A stretch of DNA of 64,000 nucleotides from JBFHQE01 sp041592335 (GTDB lineage: Bacteria; Pseudomonadota; Gammaproteobacteria; Thiohalobacterales; Thiohalobacteraceae), in the NCBI GenBank assembly GCA_041592335.1, contig JBFHQE010000001.1, forward strand, positions 310,001-374,000, read 5' to 3'. The notes under the pieces were generated by a model. That model searched no databases and had not been told where the DNA came from. It was given only the letters and a program-made list of their open reading frames with translations. Shown one piece after another: positions 26,714 through 34,783 of the stretch (position 1 is the stretch's first letter; each line of letters begins with the position of its first letter). The translations under genes were made by a program, and so were the position numbers.

Positions 26714-27097
26714 AGCGTGCGCCAGGGCGCTATTTTCGGGTTAGATGGGTCGCCCGAATGGCGAGTTAGATCAAAAAATAGTGCGATAAAAATATTCAAT
26801 GACCCGATTTGCAATTCCTTGGACTCCCCTTTTTTGGGCAATTTGGCCAGGGTTGCACCGCCTTCGGGCGACAATAACAAATTGATTTTAATATATAAAT
26901 AATGATCTATCGATATTTTCTAACATAATTGTGCAGCAAGCGGCTCATAGATGGATGTCTATCGCATAGATATTTATCTATGGAAAAGTAATAAAAGATC
27001 GATTGGAACCAAAGGTGGAAGAGCGCGTAGTCTCAGCTCCCAGCTTAACAGTTGTGAATCGCAAAACTTATCCAGTAAAACGAAGCAGGAGAAGACC
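26714..27097 (+). promoter_or_regulatory. Control region upstream of cbbL
   Basis: A 384-base non-coding stretch between ccoI and the RuBisCO operon. It turns AT-rich after 26890 and contains two tandem copies of an 18-bp inverted repeat at 26946-26982, with a further ATCTAT half near 26905. GCAGGAGAAG precedes the cbbL start. A frame open from 26951 into cbbL is not coding in its first part. Confidence 0.65.
26946..26982. promoter_or_regulatory. Tandem palindromic operator candidates upstream of cbbL
   Basis: CATAGAT-GGAT-GTCTATC (26946-26963, 5 of 7 arm bases matching) is followed with a 19-base period by the perfect CATAGAT-ATTT-ATCTATG (26965-26982). The perfect form recurs at 39336-39353 between csoS1D and sulP. 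CbbR is the natural candidate regulator, but the spacing does not give a canonical LysR T-N11-A box. Confidence 0.7.
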
Positions 27098-28513
27098 ATG
27101 TCATCAAAAGGTTATCAAGCGGGTGTAAAAGAATACCGCGAAAAGTACTGGACTCCGGATTATGTGCCCCTCGACACTGATCTGTTGGCTTGTTTCAAGT
27201 GCACCGGTCAGCCGGGCGTTCCACGTGAAGAAGTTGCTGCTGCGGTAGCGGCCGAGTCATCAACCGGTACCTGGAGTACGGTTTGGTCAGAACTGCTGAC
27301 CGATATGGAGTTCTACAAGGGTCGTGCGTATCGCATCGAAGACGTACCTGGTGACTCTGAATCATTCTACGCATTCATCGCTTACCCGATCGACCTGTTC
27401 GAAGAAGGTTCGGTTGTAAACGTACTGACCTCCCTGGTTGGTAACGTATTCGGCTTTAAAGCGCTGAAGCATCTGCGTCTGGAAGACATCCGCTTCCCGA
27501 TCGCCTACATCAAGACTTGCGGTGGACCGCCAGCCGGTATCCAGGTTGAACGTGACCGTCTGAGCAAGTACGGCCGTCCGATGCTGGGTGCGACCATCAA
27601 GCCAAAACTGGGTCTGTCTGCCAAGAACTACGGTCGTGCGGTCTATGAATGTCTGCGCGGCGGTCTGGACATGACCAAGGACGACGAAAACGTTAACTCC
27701 CAGCCGTTCATGCGCTGGCGCGATCGTTTCGAGTTCGTGGGTGAAGCAATCCAGAAGGCCGAGCAGGAAACTGGCGAGAAGAAAGGCCATTACCTGAACG
27801 TTACCGCTTCCACTCCGGAAGAAATGTACAAGCGTGCCGAGTTCGCGAAAGAAGTTGGTTCGCCGATCCTGATGCACGACTTCCTGACCGGCGGTTTCAC
27901 TGCCAACACGGGTCTGGCTAACTGGTGTCGCGAAAACGGCATGCTGCTGCACATTCACCGTGCAATGCACGCGGTAATCGACCGTCATCCGAAGCACGGT
28001 ATTCACTTCCGCGTACTGGCCAAGTGTCTGCGTCTGTCCGGTGGTGACCACCTTCACACAGGTACCGTTGTCGGTAAGCTGGAAGGTGACCGTAACTCTA
28101 CTCTGGGCTTCGTTGACCAGCTGCGCGAATCTTTCGTACCGGAAGATCGTTCACGCGGTGTGTTCTTCGACCAGGATTGGGGTTCACTGCCAGGCGTATT
28201 CGCCGTTGCATCCGGTGGTATCCACATCTGGCACATGCCGGCACTGGTAACCATCTTCGGTGATGACTCCATGCTGCAGTTCGGTGGTGGTACCCAGGGT
28301 CACCCATGGGGTAACGCTGCGGGCGCTGCTGCTAACCGCGTTGCACTGGAAGCCTCTGTTAAAGCACGTAACGAAGGTCGTCAGATCGAGAAAGAAGCTC
28401 GCGACATCCTCACTGAAGCTGCCAAGCACAGCCCAGAACTGGCTATCGCGATGGAAACTTGGAAAGAAATCAAGTTTGAATTCGAAACTGTTGACAAGCT
28501 GGACGTTGCCTAA
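27098..28513 (+). CDS. cbbL: RuBisCO large subunit, Form I (carboxysomal IA type)
   Basis: RuBisCO carboxylates ribulose 1,5-bisphosphate inside the carboxysome. The 471 residues contain the substrate lysine in GATIKPKLGLS (K168), the carbamylated lysine K194 in GGLDMTKDDENVNS, the loop 6 lysine in GTVVGKLEGD and QFGGGTQGHPWGN. The ATG at 27098 after GCAGGAGAAG gives MSSKGYQAGVKEYR, the usual Form IA start. Its close link to csoS2 and the shell genes marks it as the carboxysomal enzyme. cbbS follows after 53 bases. Confidence 0.98.
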   Translation: MSSKGYQAGVKEYREKYWTPDYVPLDTDLLACFKCTGQPGVPREEVAAAVAAESSTGTWSTVWSELLTDMEFYKGRAYRIEDVPGDSESFYAFIAYPIDLFEEGSVVNVLTSLVGNVFGFKALKHLRLEDIRFPIAYIKTCGGPPAGIQVERDRLSKYGRPMLGATIKPKLGLSAKNYGRAVYECLRGGLDMTKDDENVNSQPFMRWRDRFEFVGEAIQKAEQETGEKKGHYLNVTASTPEEMYKRAEFAKEVGSPILMHDFLTGGFTANTGLANWCRENGMLLHIHRAMHAVIDRHPKHGIHFRVLAKCLRLSGGDHLHTGTVVGKLEGDRNSTLGFVDQLRESFVPEDRSRGVFFDQDWGSLPGVFAVASGGIHIWHMPALVTIFGDDSMLQFGGGTQGHPWGNAAGAAANRVALEASVKARNEGRQIEKEARDILTEAAKHSPELAIAMETWKEIKFEFETVDKLDVA

Positions 28514-28566
28514 GGGCAGCGTCTTAAGCGCACCAGTTACGAAACACTAGTTACGAGGAATTACAC

Positions 28567-28908
28567 ATGACTACTTCAAGCATGGGCGACTTTCAAACCG
28601 CTCAAACATTAGAAACTTTCGGTTTCATTCCAAAGCTGACAGCTGACGAAGTGAATGCGCAGATTGCGTACATCATTGCCAATGGCTGGACGCCTGCGAT
28701 CGAGCACGAGCATCCTTCTCAGTCAAGCAACCACTACTGGACAATGTGGAAGTTGCCCTTCTTCGGTGAAGACAACATCAACAATGTTCTGGCTGAACTG
28801 GACAACTGCCGTCGTTCATACCCGGATCACCATGTTCGTCTGATCGGTTATGACAACTACTCGCAGAGCCAGGGTTCTTGCTTTGTTGTCTACGAAGCTC
28901 GTTCTTAA
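28567..28908 (+). CDS. cbbS: RuBisCO small subunit
   Basis: The 113-residue small subunit caps the L8S8 enzyme. Visible motifs are TFGFIPKLTADEVNAQI near the start, YWTMWKLPFFG, and the C-terminal VRLIGYDNYSQSQGSCFVVYEAR. The ATG lies after ACGAGGAATTACAC. A short hairpin separates it from csoS2. Confidence 0.98.
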   Translation: MTTSSMGDFQTAQTLETFGFIPKLTADEVNAQIAYIIANGWTPAIEHEHPSQSSNHYWTMWKLPFFGEDNINNVLAELDNCRRSYPDHHVRLIGYDNYSQSQGSCFVVYEARS

Positions 28909-28930
28909 TTCGTTAGGAAAGAAACTTCGC

Positions 28931-28948
28931 TGTCTATTTCGATAGACA
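28931..28948 (+). promoter_or_regulatory. Short hairpin with TTCG loop between cbbS and csoS2
   Basis: TGTCTAT and ATAGACA pair perfectly around TTCG, 22 bases after cbbS. No U tract follows. It may protect or process the abundant cbbLS message, or it may be an operator, since its halves resemble those upstream of cbbL. Confidence 0.6.
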
Positions 28949-28983
28949 TTTAGCAGACAAATTGGATAGCAACGGGATCAATC

Positions 28984-31269
28984 ATGGGACAGAACAACGC
29001 ACCACTCTCTAGTCGAGCGGCGTCTTTAGCCAGACGCAAGGCCATGTCGAGCATGGGTAAGGCTGCAGTGCAATCGGGTAATGAACGCACCCGTACGGCG
29101 CCAGCCAGCAAACCTGCTGTGACGACACCGGCCGTGACTGCTGCGCCTCGTGCGGCTGCACCTTCTCCTGCGATGTCAACCGCCAGCGCTGCTGCTTCAG
29201 TAGCAGTATCGCCGGCGCGTTCGGCCGCACTAGCGCGTCGTATTGCGATGTCGACGCGGGGTAAAGCAGCAGTCAAATCGACTGATCGTGTGCGTAACGA
29301 CTCTGTTACGTCCCAGGCGGCTCCCGTTGCTGCCGGTTCGTCTGCACCAAATTCAGAACGTGGATGCGGTTGTGGTTGCGGCGGCAAGAAAGCCGAGTGC
29401 AAGACACAGGTGGCGGCGGACCGTGCGCCCGCGCCAAGCGCATCCCCGGTAGTGAACAACGGCAGTGTACGTCCGAAGGCCAAGGCCATGATCAGCCCGG
29501 GGCAGGCCGCTTCAAGGGCGCGTCGCGCGGCTATGTCGAAGCGGGGCAAGGCCGGTGTTCACAAGGGTGGCATGTCGGCGGCGCAAACCGCGCGTGCGGC
29601 CAACCCGGAATTATCCAGTCGCGAACTGGCCAAGGCATTGCGTGAACAGCGCAGCACCAAGGGCAAGTGCGGACCCAAGTCGAGCGAACCCTGTGGTCGT
29701 CGTCGTAAATCCAGGGCAACGCCTGAAGCCAGCCTGAAAGTGGGCGTCAGCGAAACCAGTCGTGGCCAGTCGGTAACCGGCACCATGGTCGGTCGCAGCG
29801 TGCGCATGACAGGCGACGAACCGAGCACCTGTCGCGCGGTGACTGGCACCGAATATATGGGCGCGGATATTTTCCGCCAGTTCTGCCAGACGGATCCGTC
29901 CAAATCCGTGCGTAAGGTTGCCATTACCAAAACAGGCGGCAACAACAGTGTGACGGGAACGGAAGTCGGTCGTTCCAAGCGCGTTACTGGCGATGAACCC
30001 GGAACCTGTCACCGCGTGACCGGTAACCAGTATGTCGGCGCTGAAAATGCTGAAAAGTTTTGCGGCACCAAGCCCGAGCCGGTGCCTGCCAAGGTAACCC
30101 TGGCGCAGACGGCCAAAGGTCGTCCGGTAACCGGTAACAATGTCGGTCGTTCGGCCAAGGTGACCGGGGACGAGCCGGGTTCCAGTCGCGCTCTGACCGG
30201 TACGCAATATATGCAGTCCGCGGAAGGTGTTGCGCCGAGCAAGGTAGGCACGAGCAAGACCACGCGTGGTGGTTCCATCACGGGCACCATGGTTGGCCGT
30301 AGCGCCAGCGTGACCGGCGATGAGCCTGGTAGTTGCAAGATGGTTACGGGTGATGACTACATCAGCATGGAACAGTACGAAGGCTTCTGTCAGACCAAGC
30401 CGAACTTTGACGACCGTAAAGTGGGTTTTTCAACCACGCTGCAGGGTCGTCCGGTATCCGGCACCATGGCTAATCGCGGTATGAAGGTGACCGGTAATGA
30501 ACCGGGTACCTGCCACGCGATCACGGGCACACCCTATGCCGGTGCCGAGCAGTACAAAGAATTTTGTGAAGTCGACAGTGCCAAGCAGATGCATGCTCGC
30601 ACGCAACCGGCCTACAGCCGTCCCGGTTCTGTGATTACCGGCCAGCAGCCAGGTATCGCTGGTCTGACCGGTGCCGAGCGTGGCGCCTGCGATAGCATCA
30701 GCGGTACGCCATACGTCGGCCAGGATCAGCTGGCGGGCCAGTGCCCGACCGGGGTGGAAGTGCGTCAGGATTCGCCCTTTACCCAGTTCTCGGTCGGCGG
30801 TCCTTCGCATGCGGCTGCCAATGTTCAGGCCAACGGTCGCGTAACCGGTACTCGCTACGAACAGGGCAAGATTACCGGCCCGTTCGACAAGGCGGTGAAC
30901 AAGGTGACTGGCACGGAAGAATTTCGTTTCGATCGCAAGGCGCCGGTTGCGCCAATGCCGGAGCCTGCCGCCGAAGCGCGTGAAGCGCTGGAGCGTGAAC
31001 CTTCCCGGGTGACCGGTGAAGGCATGGACAAGGGTCCGAAGATTACCGGTGATGACTGGGATCGTGGTGACCGGGTAACCGGTACCGAGGGTCTGTCGGC
31101 GACACGCCGCAACCCGACGCGTCGTCAGGGCATGAACACTGTTATGCCGCCGGCACGCGAGCCCAAGCGCAACGATGAAGTGCCTGCGCCTGTGAGCAAG
31201 GTGACCGGCAGCAGTGGCAACACGGAAAAGGGATCGCTGATCACTTATTCGGGTGGCGCGCGCGGTTAA
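28984..31269 (+). CDS. csoS2: Carboxysome scaffold protein CsoS2
   Basis: CsoS2 is the disordered scaffold that gathers RuBisCO and shell into the alpha-carboxysome. The 761 residues have the three-part family layout. The N-terminal third has four RuBisCO-binding repeats of the type ARRxAMSxxGKxA (near residues 15, 77, 178 and a diverged one near 215). The middle has about six repeats with VTGTxVGRSxxVTGDEPG and paired cysteines. The C-terminal region has RVTGTRYEQGKITGPF, a related copy and a conserved ITYSGGARG end. A -1 frameshift heptamer at 30423-30429 allows a second, shorter product. The ATG lies 76 bases after cbbS. Confidence 0.97.
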   Translation: MGQNNAPLSSRAASLARRKAMSSMGKAAVQSGNERTRTAPASKPAVTTPAVTAAPRAAAPSPAMSTASAAASVAVSPARSAALARRIAMSTRGKAAVKSTDRVRNDSVTSQAAPVAAGSSAPNSERGCGCGCGGKKAECKTQVAADRAPAPSASPVVNNGSVRPKAKAMISPGQAASRARRAAMSKRGKAGVHKGGMSAAQTARAANPELSSRELAKALREQRSTKGKCGPKSSEPCGRRRKSRATPEASLKVGVSETSRGQSVTGTMVGRSVRMTGDEPSTCRAVTGTEYMGADIFRQFCQTDPSKSVRKVAITKTGGNNSVTGTEVGRSKRVTGDEPGTCHRVTGNQYVGAENAEKFCGTKPEPVPAKVTLAQTAKGRPVTGNNVGRSAKVTGDEPGSSRALTGTQYMQSAEGVAPSKVGTSKTTRGGSITGTMVGRSASVTGDEPGSCKMVTGDDYISMEQYEGFCQTKPNFDDRKVGFSTTLQGRPVSGTMANRGMKVTGNEPGTCHAITGTPYAGAEQYKEFCEVDSAKQMHARTQPAYSRPGSVITGQQPGIAGLTGAERGACDSISGTPYVGQDQLAGQCPTGVEVRQDSPFTQFSVGGPSHAAANVQANGRVTGTRYEQGKITGPFDKAVNKVTGTEEFRFDRKAPVAPMPEPAAEAREALEREPSRVTGEGMDKGPKITGDDWDRGDRVTGTEGLSATRRNPTRRQGMNTVMPPAREPKRNDEVPAPVSKVTGSSGNTEKGSLITYSGGARG
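30423..30473 (+). promoter_or_regulatory. Predicted -1 ribosomal frameshift site in csoS2
   Basis: In frame, codons GTG GGT TTT create the slippery heptamer G GGT TTT (X XXY YYZ) at 30423-30429. After a -1 shift the new frame reads 14 codons and stops at TAA 30471-30473, giving about 496 residues instead of 761. Frameshifting that yields CsoS2A and CsoS2B is established for Halothiobacillus neapolitanus. No other middle repeat here has this T run. Confidence 0.8.
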
Positions 31270-31287
31270 TCGATCGTAGCGACGGGT

Positions 31288-32811
31288 ATGGTTACGAATC
31301 GGCGTACATCACGGCCGCGTGCATACGGAACAGCCCCGCTTGGGCGACCGGGTGCAGTGCGAGTGGCTGAGCAGAGTAACCATGTTGTCATCGCCGCGAC
31401 AGCCGCACGACAGCATGTGCTGACCGATGCCGCCGAGAACCGCCGTCTGGCGCATTACGAGCAACAGACGAAGAATGCGTTCGATGGCATTGTGCCGACG
31501 CTGAAGAAGATCTCGGCGCTGCAGCATGAACGTAACTTTGAACATGAAGCGCAACACATTGCGCGCAATGAACTGGGTTACGAATTGCCGCAAGCAGTAC
31601 TGGCGGATGCCTGGGTAGAGCAACTGGATATGCGAAGGCTGTTTGCCTGGTGCGTGTTCGAGACCTACCAGCGTTACAGCGACGATTTTTACAGCAATGA
31701 CCCGCTGTCGTCGCCGGACGAGGCGCAGTTTCAGGACTGGCTGCACAGCTGCGGGTTTCATGCCCTGGATGTGTCGCCCTGTGCGGATGGGCGCCTGGCG
31801 CATGTGATCCGCTACGTGATGCGGTTTCCGTATCGACTGGTTCGTCGCAAGTCATTCGCGGGTGCCATGTTCGATATCGATGACAGTTTGAACAAGTGGA
31901 CTGAAACGGAGTTGGTCCGGTTTCGCGAAGGGGTGCCGAACACGGCGGATCAACCGACGCGCTACCTGAAGACGGTGGTTTACCACTTCAGTTCAAGGGA
32001 TCCGGCGCATCAGGGTTGTGCGGCCCACGGATCCGATACCGCGCTGGCGGCGAAATCCGGACTGGCGCAACTGCTGGGTTTCCAGCAGGCGGTGCAGAAC
32101 ACGCACTGCTGCGGTGCCGATATCGACCTCTTGCTGGTCGGACTGGATACGGACACCGATAGCCTGCGGGTACATGTACCGAATGGCAACGGCGAGCTGT
32201 CGGTAGAGAAGTATGTGGACACGCTGGCCCTGTTCCATCAGACCGCGCACATGGCGCGTCGGGATGCGGAGCTGGCGATAGACAAGGCGATTCGCGCCTG
32301 TTGTGGTGAAGTGGTTGAGGGTATGCAGCGGTTCATTACCCGGCTGATAACCAACAATCTCTCGCAGATCGATTACGTTCGCGAGTACCACGGTGGGCAC
32401 TATGACGACGCCGGCCATGCGGAACGATTCATCGGGACCGGCATGGGGTTTGAAGATGTACAGCTACGCAACCTGACCTTCTTCTCTTACATGAAGACGG
32501 TGGAAGAAGCGGCAGGTGACCTGGATGTGGGTGTAAAGATTTTTAGCGGCCTGAATGTCGCGCACGGTTTACCCATACCAGTGATAGTGCGCTTTGATTA
32601 TCACGGTGATGTGCCGGGCTCGCGGAAACGGGCGGTGCTTAACTGCGAACGCGTGACCCGGGCATTGACGGATCGTTACGCTGATCTGGTGGAAAGAGGA
32701 CTGTTACACATTATGCAAGTAATTAGAGATTGCGAATCTGGCAGTTCAATTGAAATGTTGGCCTGTAGTGCGATGCATACCGCCTGTTCATACGAAGGAG
32801 GTTCGCACTAA
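31288..32811 (+). CDS. csoSCA: Carboxysomal carbonic anhydrase CsoSCA
   Basis: Also called csoS3. It converts bicarbonate to CO2 inside the shell. The 507-residue protein is of the diverged beta class. Family zinc ligands are visible: C165 in PCADGR, with the catalytic D167/R169 pair, H233 in VVYHFSS and C244 in HQGC; the 11-residue spacing of the last two equals that known for the H. neapolitanus enzyme. A basic, flexible N-terminus (about 1-50) would mediate RuBisCO binding. The stop overlaps csoS4A by one base. Confidence 0.95.
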   Translation: MVTNRRTSRPRAYGTAPLGRPGAVRVAEQSNHVVIAATAARQHVLTDAAENRRLAHYEQQTKNAFDGIVPTLKKISALQHERNFEHEAQHIARNELGYELPQAVLADAWVEQLDMRRLFAWCVFETYQRYSDDFYSNDPLSSPDEAQFQDWLHSCGFHALDVSPCADGRLAHVIRYVMRFPYRLVRRKSFAGAMFDIDDSLNKWTETELVRFREGVPNTADQPTRYLKTVVYHFSSRDPAHQGCAAHGSDTALAAKSGLAQLLGFQQAVQNTHCCGADIDLLLVGLDTDTDSLRVHVPNGNGELSVEKYVDTLALFHQTAHMARRDAELAIDKAIRACCGEVVEGMQRFITRLITNNLSQIDYVREYHGGHYDDAGHAERFIGTGMGFEDVQLRNLTFFSYMKTVEEAAGDLDVGVKIFSGLNVAHGLPIPVIVRFDYHGDVPGSRKRAVLNCERVTRALTDRYADLVERGLLHIMQVIRDCESGSSIEMLACSAMHTACSYEGGSH

Positions 32812-33083
32812 TGAAGATTTGCCAGGTTGAACGTCCGCTGGTGTCGACCAACCGTATCGCCACCATGGAGCACAAGCATTTGCTGGTGGTGCGGGATGGC
32901 AGTTCGCGGGTAGTGGCAGTGGATTCGGTCGGCTGTATCCCGGGCGACTGGGTGATCTGCGTCGGCAGTTCGGCGGCGCGCGAGGCGGCGGGCTCGAAAG
33001 AGTATCCGAGTGACCTGACCATCGTCGGCATTATCGATCACTGGCCGCCGACGGATGAGCAGGAAACCGAGGCGCCTGCCTGA
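32811..33083 (+). CDS. csoS4A: Carboxysome vertex protein CsoS4A
   Basis: A 90-residue pentameric vertex protein of the CcmL/EutN fold that closes the shell corners. It starts MKICQVERPLVSTNRI and contains VAVDSVGCIPGDWVICVGSSAAR, typical of CsoS4A. It overlaps csoSCA and csoS4B by one base each (TAATG, TGATG), so all three are translationally coupled. Confidence 0.95.
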   Translation: MKICQVERPLVSTNRIATMEHKHLLVVRDGSSRVVAVDSVGCIPGDWVICVGSSAAREAAGSKEYPSDLTIVGIIDHWPPTDEQETEAPA

Positions 33084-33349
33084 TGGATATCCTGCAGGTC
33101 GAGATGCCCCTGGTGTGCACTCGGCGAGTACCGGGATTAAAGCAGGTGAGCTTGCGGGTGTTGAGAGATGCGGCAGGCAAGCGTGTAGTGGCAATCGATC
33201 CGGTCGGTGCCCGTGAAGGCAACTGGGTCTACACCGTCAGTGGTTCGGCCGCGCGATATGCGGCGGGCGACTTCGAGATCCTCACGGATCTGACCATTGG
33301 CGGGATTATCGATCACTGGCCACCGGAAGATGATCCGCTGGCAAGTTGA
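33083..33349 (+). CDS. csoS4B: Carboxysome vertex protein CsoS4B
   Basis: The second pentamer paralogue, 88 residues, starting MDILQVEMPLVCTRRVPGL with VVAIDPVGAREGNWVYTVSGSAAR and ending in a GGIIDHWPP segment shared with CsoS4A. Two distinct vertex paralogues in this order are the rule in alpha-carboxysome operons. csoS1 follows after 46 bases. Confidence 0.95.
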   Translation: MDILQVEMPLVCTRRVPGLKQVSLRVLRDAAGKRVVAIDPVGAREGNWVYTVSGSAARYAAGDFEILTDLTIGGIIDHWPPEDDPLAS

Positions 33350-33395
33350 AGAAATTTTGAATTGATTGGTTTACTGAATCAGTAGGAGAAAGAAG

Positions 33396-33689
33396 ATGGC
33401 AAACGAAAATTACGGCATCGCACTTGGCATGATTGAAACCCGCGGCTTGGTACCTGCCATCGAAGCAGCAGACGCCATGACCAAGGCTTCTGAAGTTCGT
33501 CTGATCGGTCGTGAATTTGTCGGCGGCGGTTACGTTACCGTGCTGGTGCGCGGTGAAACCGGTGCTGTGAATGCCGCCGTTCGCGCAGGCGCAGACGCTT
33601 GCGAACGCGTGGGTGATGGTTTGGTGGCGGCGCACATCATTGCGCGTCCGCACAAAGAAGTTGAACCCGTTTTGGCGGAAACCAAATAG
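33396..33689 (+). CDS. csoS1C: Carboxysome major shell protein CsoS1 (first copy)
   Basis: A 97-residue single BMC-domain protein that forms the hexagonal tiles of the shell facets. It reads GIALGMIETRGLVPAIEAAD and REFVGGGYVTVLVRGETGAV, with the pore-lining FVGGG. It differs from the second copy by only a few residues (for example Ser31Glu versus Ala-Glu and the C-terminal tail LAETK). The letter C follows the order csoS1C-A-B of H. neapolitanus and is a positional label. AGGAGAAAG precedes the ATG. Confidence 0.93.
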   Translation: MANENYGIALGMIETRGLVPAIEAADAMTKASEVRLIGREFVGGGYVTVLVRGETGAVNAAVRAGADACERVGDGLVAAHIIARPHKEVEPVLAETK

Positions 33690-33717
33690 TTAACTGATTT
33701 TCAACAGGAGCAAGAAG

Positions 33718-34017
33718 ATGGCAAATGAAAACTATGGTATTGCACTGGGCATGATCGAAACTCGTGGTCTGGTACCTGCTATTGAAGCAGCGGACGCCAT
33801 GACTAAGGCAGCGGAAGTTCGCCTGATCGGTCGTGAATTCGTAGGTGGCGGTTACGTGACTGTTCTGGTTCGCGGTGAAACCGGTGCTGTTAACGCGGCT
33901 GTTCGCGCCGGCGCTGACGCCTGTGAGCGTGTAGGTGACGGTCTGGTTGCTGCGCACATCATCGCCCGTCCTCACAAAGAAGTTGAGCCTGTACTGCCGA
34001 CTGGTAGCGCAAGCTAA
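33718..34017 (+). CDS. csoS1A: Carboxysome major shell protein CsoS1 (second copy)
   Basis: A 99-residue BMC-domain shell protein nearly identical to the first copy, with synonymous divergence spread along the gene and a different tail (LPTGSAS). The amino-acid identity with many silent changes suggests an old duplication under strong selection or gene conversion at protein level. CAGGAGCAAG precedes the ATG. The letter A is positional. Confidence 0.93.
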   Translation: MANENYGIALGMIETRGLVPAIEAADAMTKAAEVRLIGREFVGGGYVTVLVRGETGAVNAAVRAGADACERVGDGLVAAHIIARPHKEVEPVLPTGSAS

Positions 34018-34070
34018 GACACTGCTGTTTTAGTAGACAGTAGTCGTTTATAGATAGGAGAGAATGCATC

Positions 34071-34391
34071 ATGAGTACCGAATACGGTATCGCTTTAGGC
34101 ATGATTGAAACCCGCGGCATGGTCCCCGCTATTGAAGCGGCGGATGCCATGACCAAGGCAGCGGAAGTTCGTTTGATTTGCCGCGAATTTGTCGGCGGCG
34201 GTTATGTTACTGTCATGGTCCGTGGCGAAACTGGCGCGGTTAACGCGGCAGTTCGTGCCGGTGCTGATGCATGCGAGCGCGTTGGTGACGGCCTGGTGGC
34301 TGCACACATCATCGCCCGTCCTCACAAAGAGGTCGAGCCGGTGTTGGGTGGCGAAGGCGCCATGCCGGGCAATCGCCCACAACGTAGCTAA
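34071..34391 (+). CDS. csoS1B: Carboxysome shell protein CsoS1 with extended C-terminus (third copy)
   Basis: A 106-residue BMC-domain protein. It has the same core as the two copies before it but with LICREF in place of LIGREF (C37), VMVRG for VLVRG, GMVPA for GLVPA, and a longer tail GGEGAMPGNRPQRS. These features match the CsoS1B position and type. The cysteine lies just before the pore-forming FVGGG loop. A long inverted repeat follows the stop. Confidence 0.92.
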   Translation: MSTEYGIALGMIETRGMVPAIEAADAMTKAAEVRLICREFVGGGYVTVMVRGETGAVNAAVRAGADACERVGDGLVAAHIIARPHKEVEPVLGGEGAMPGNRPQRS

Positions 34392-34399
34392 AGACTAAA

Positions 34400-34484
34400 C
34401 CATCAACCCGCGGATGGGTTGCCAAGTGCTCGTCAGGGTAAGTACGATAGGCTCCTGTAACGCGACTCGCACAAGGGTTGATGG
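34400..34484 (+). promoter_or_regulatory. Long-range inverted repeat between csoS1B and acRAF
   Basis: CCATCAACCC (34400-34409) and GGGTTGATGG (34475-34484) are perfect complements, with flanking AAA/TTT that partly extend the stem and about 65 bases between. No terminator U tract follows. It probably folds the RNA between the shell genes and acRAF. Confidence 0.6.
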
Positions 34485-34510
34485 ATTTAGGGTGTGATTG
34501 AGAATGGCTG

Positions 34511-34774
34511 ATGATTGACGACTGGAAGGAAAAGACCAATCCAGCGCGGCTGGAACGCCGCTATATCTTTGGCGATTACGACACACTGCGCGCCTTCCTG
34601 GATGAAGCGGCCGATCTGTCGGAACAGATCGGCTACTATCCGGACATGGGTTTCGGCAAGGACTATGTGAACATCGTGGTCTATGCCGAGGAGGGTGACG
34701 AGTCGGTTGACGATACCCGGCGTGATTTTGCCCGCCAGCTGGATGGGTTACACGCTGCGAAATCAACCAGCTGA
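34511..34774 (+). CDS. Carboxysomal RuBisCO assembly factor acRAF
   Basis: An 87-residue protein of the pterin-4a-carbinolamine dehydratase fold. The alpha-carboxysomal member acRAF lacks enzyme activity and helps RuBisCO assembly. Recognisable stretches are NPARLERRYIFGDYDTLRAFLDEAADLSEQIGYYPDMGFGKDYVNI, within which the family's Tyr/Pro region is preserved. It sits between the shell genes and mcdA, its standard location. It lies 10 bases before mcdA. Confidence 0.88.
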   Translation: MIDDWKEKTNPARLERRYIFGDYDTLRAFLDEAADLSEQIGYYPDMGFGKDYVNIVVYAEEGDESVDDTRRDFARQLDGLHAAKSTS

Positions 34775-34783
34775 GGGATGTGA

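Noticed and set aside
26951..27097. In-frame N-terminal extension of RuBisCO large subunit from an ATG at 26951
   Set aside because: The extension overlaps the palindromic control region, lacks conserved sequence, and the ATG at 27098 has a ribosome-binding site and the standard Form I start.
34020..34050. Hairpin between the second and third csoS1 genes (CTGCTGT and ACAGTAG)
   Set aside because: The arms mismatch in the middle and the stem would be weak.
33396..34391. CRISPR or tandem DNA repeat suggested by three near-identical blocks
   Set aside because: The blocks are complete csoS1 genes with separate ribosome-binding sites and differing silent positions.
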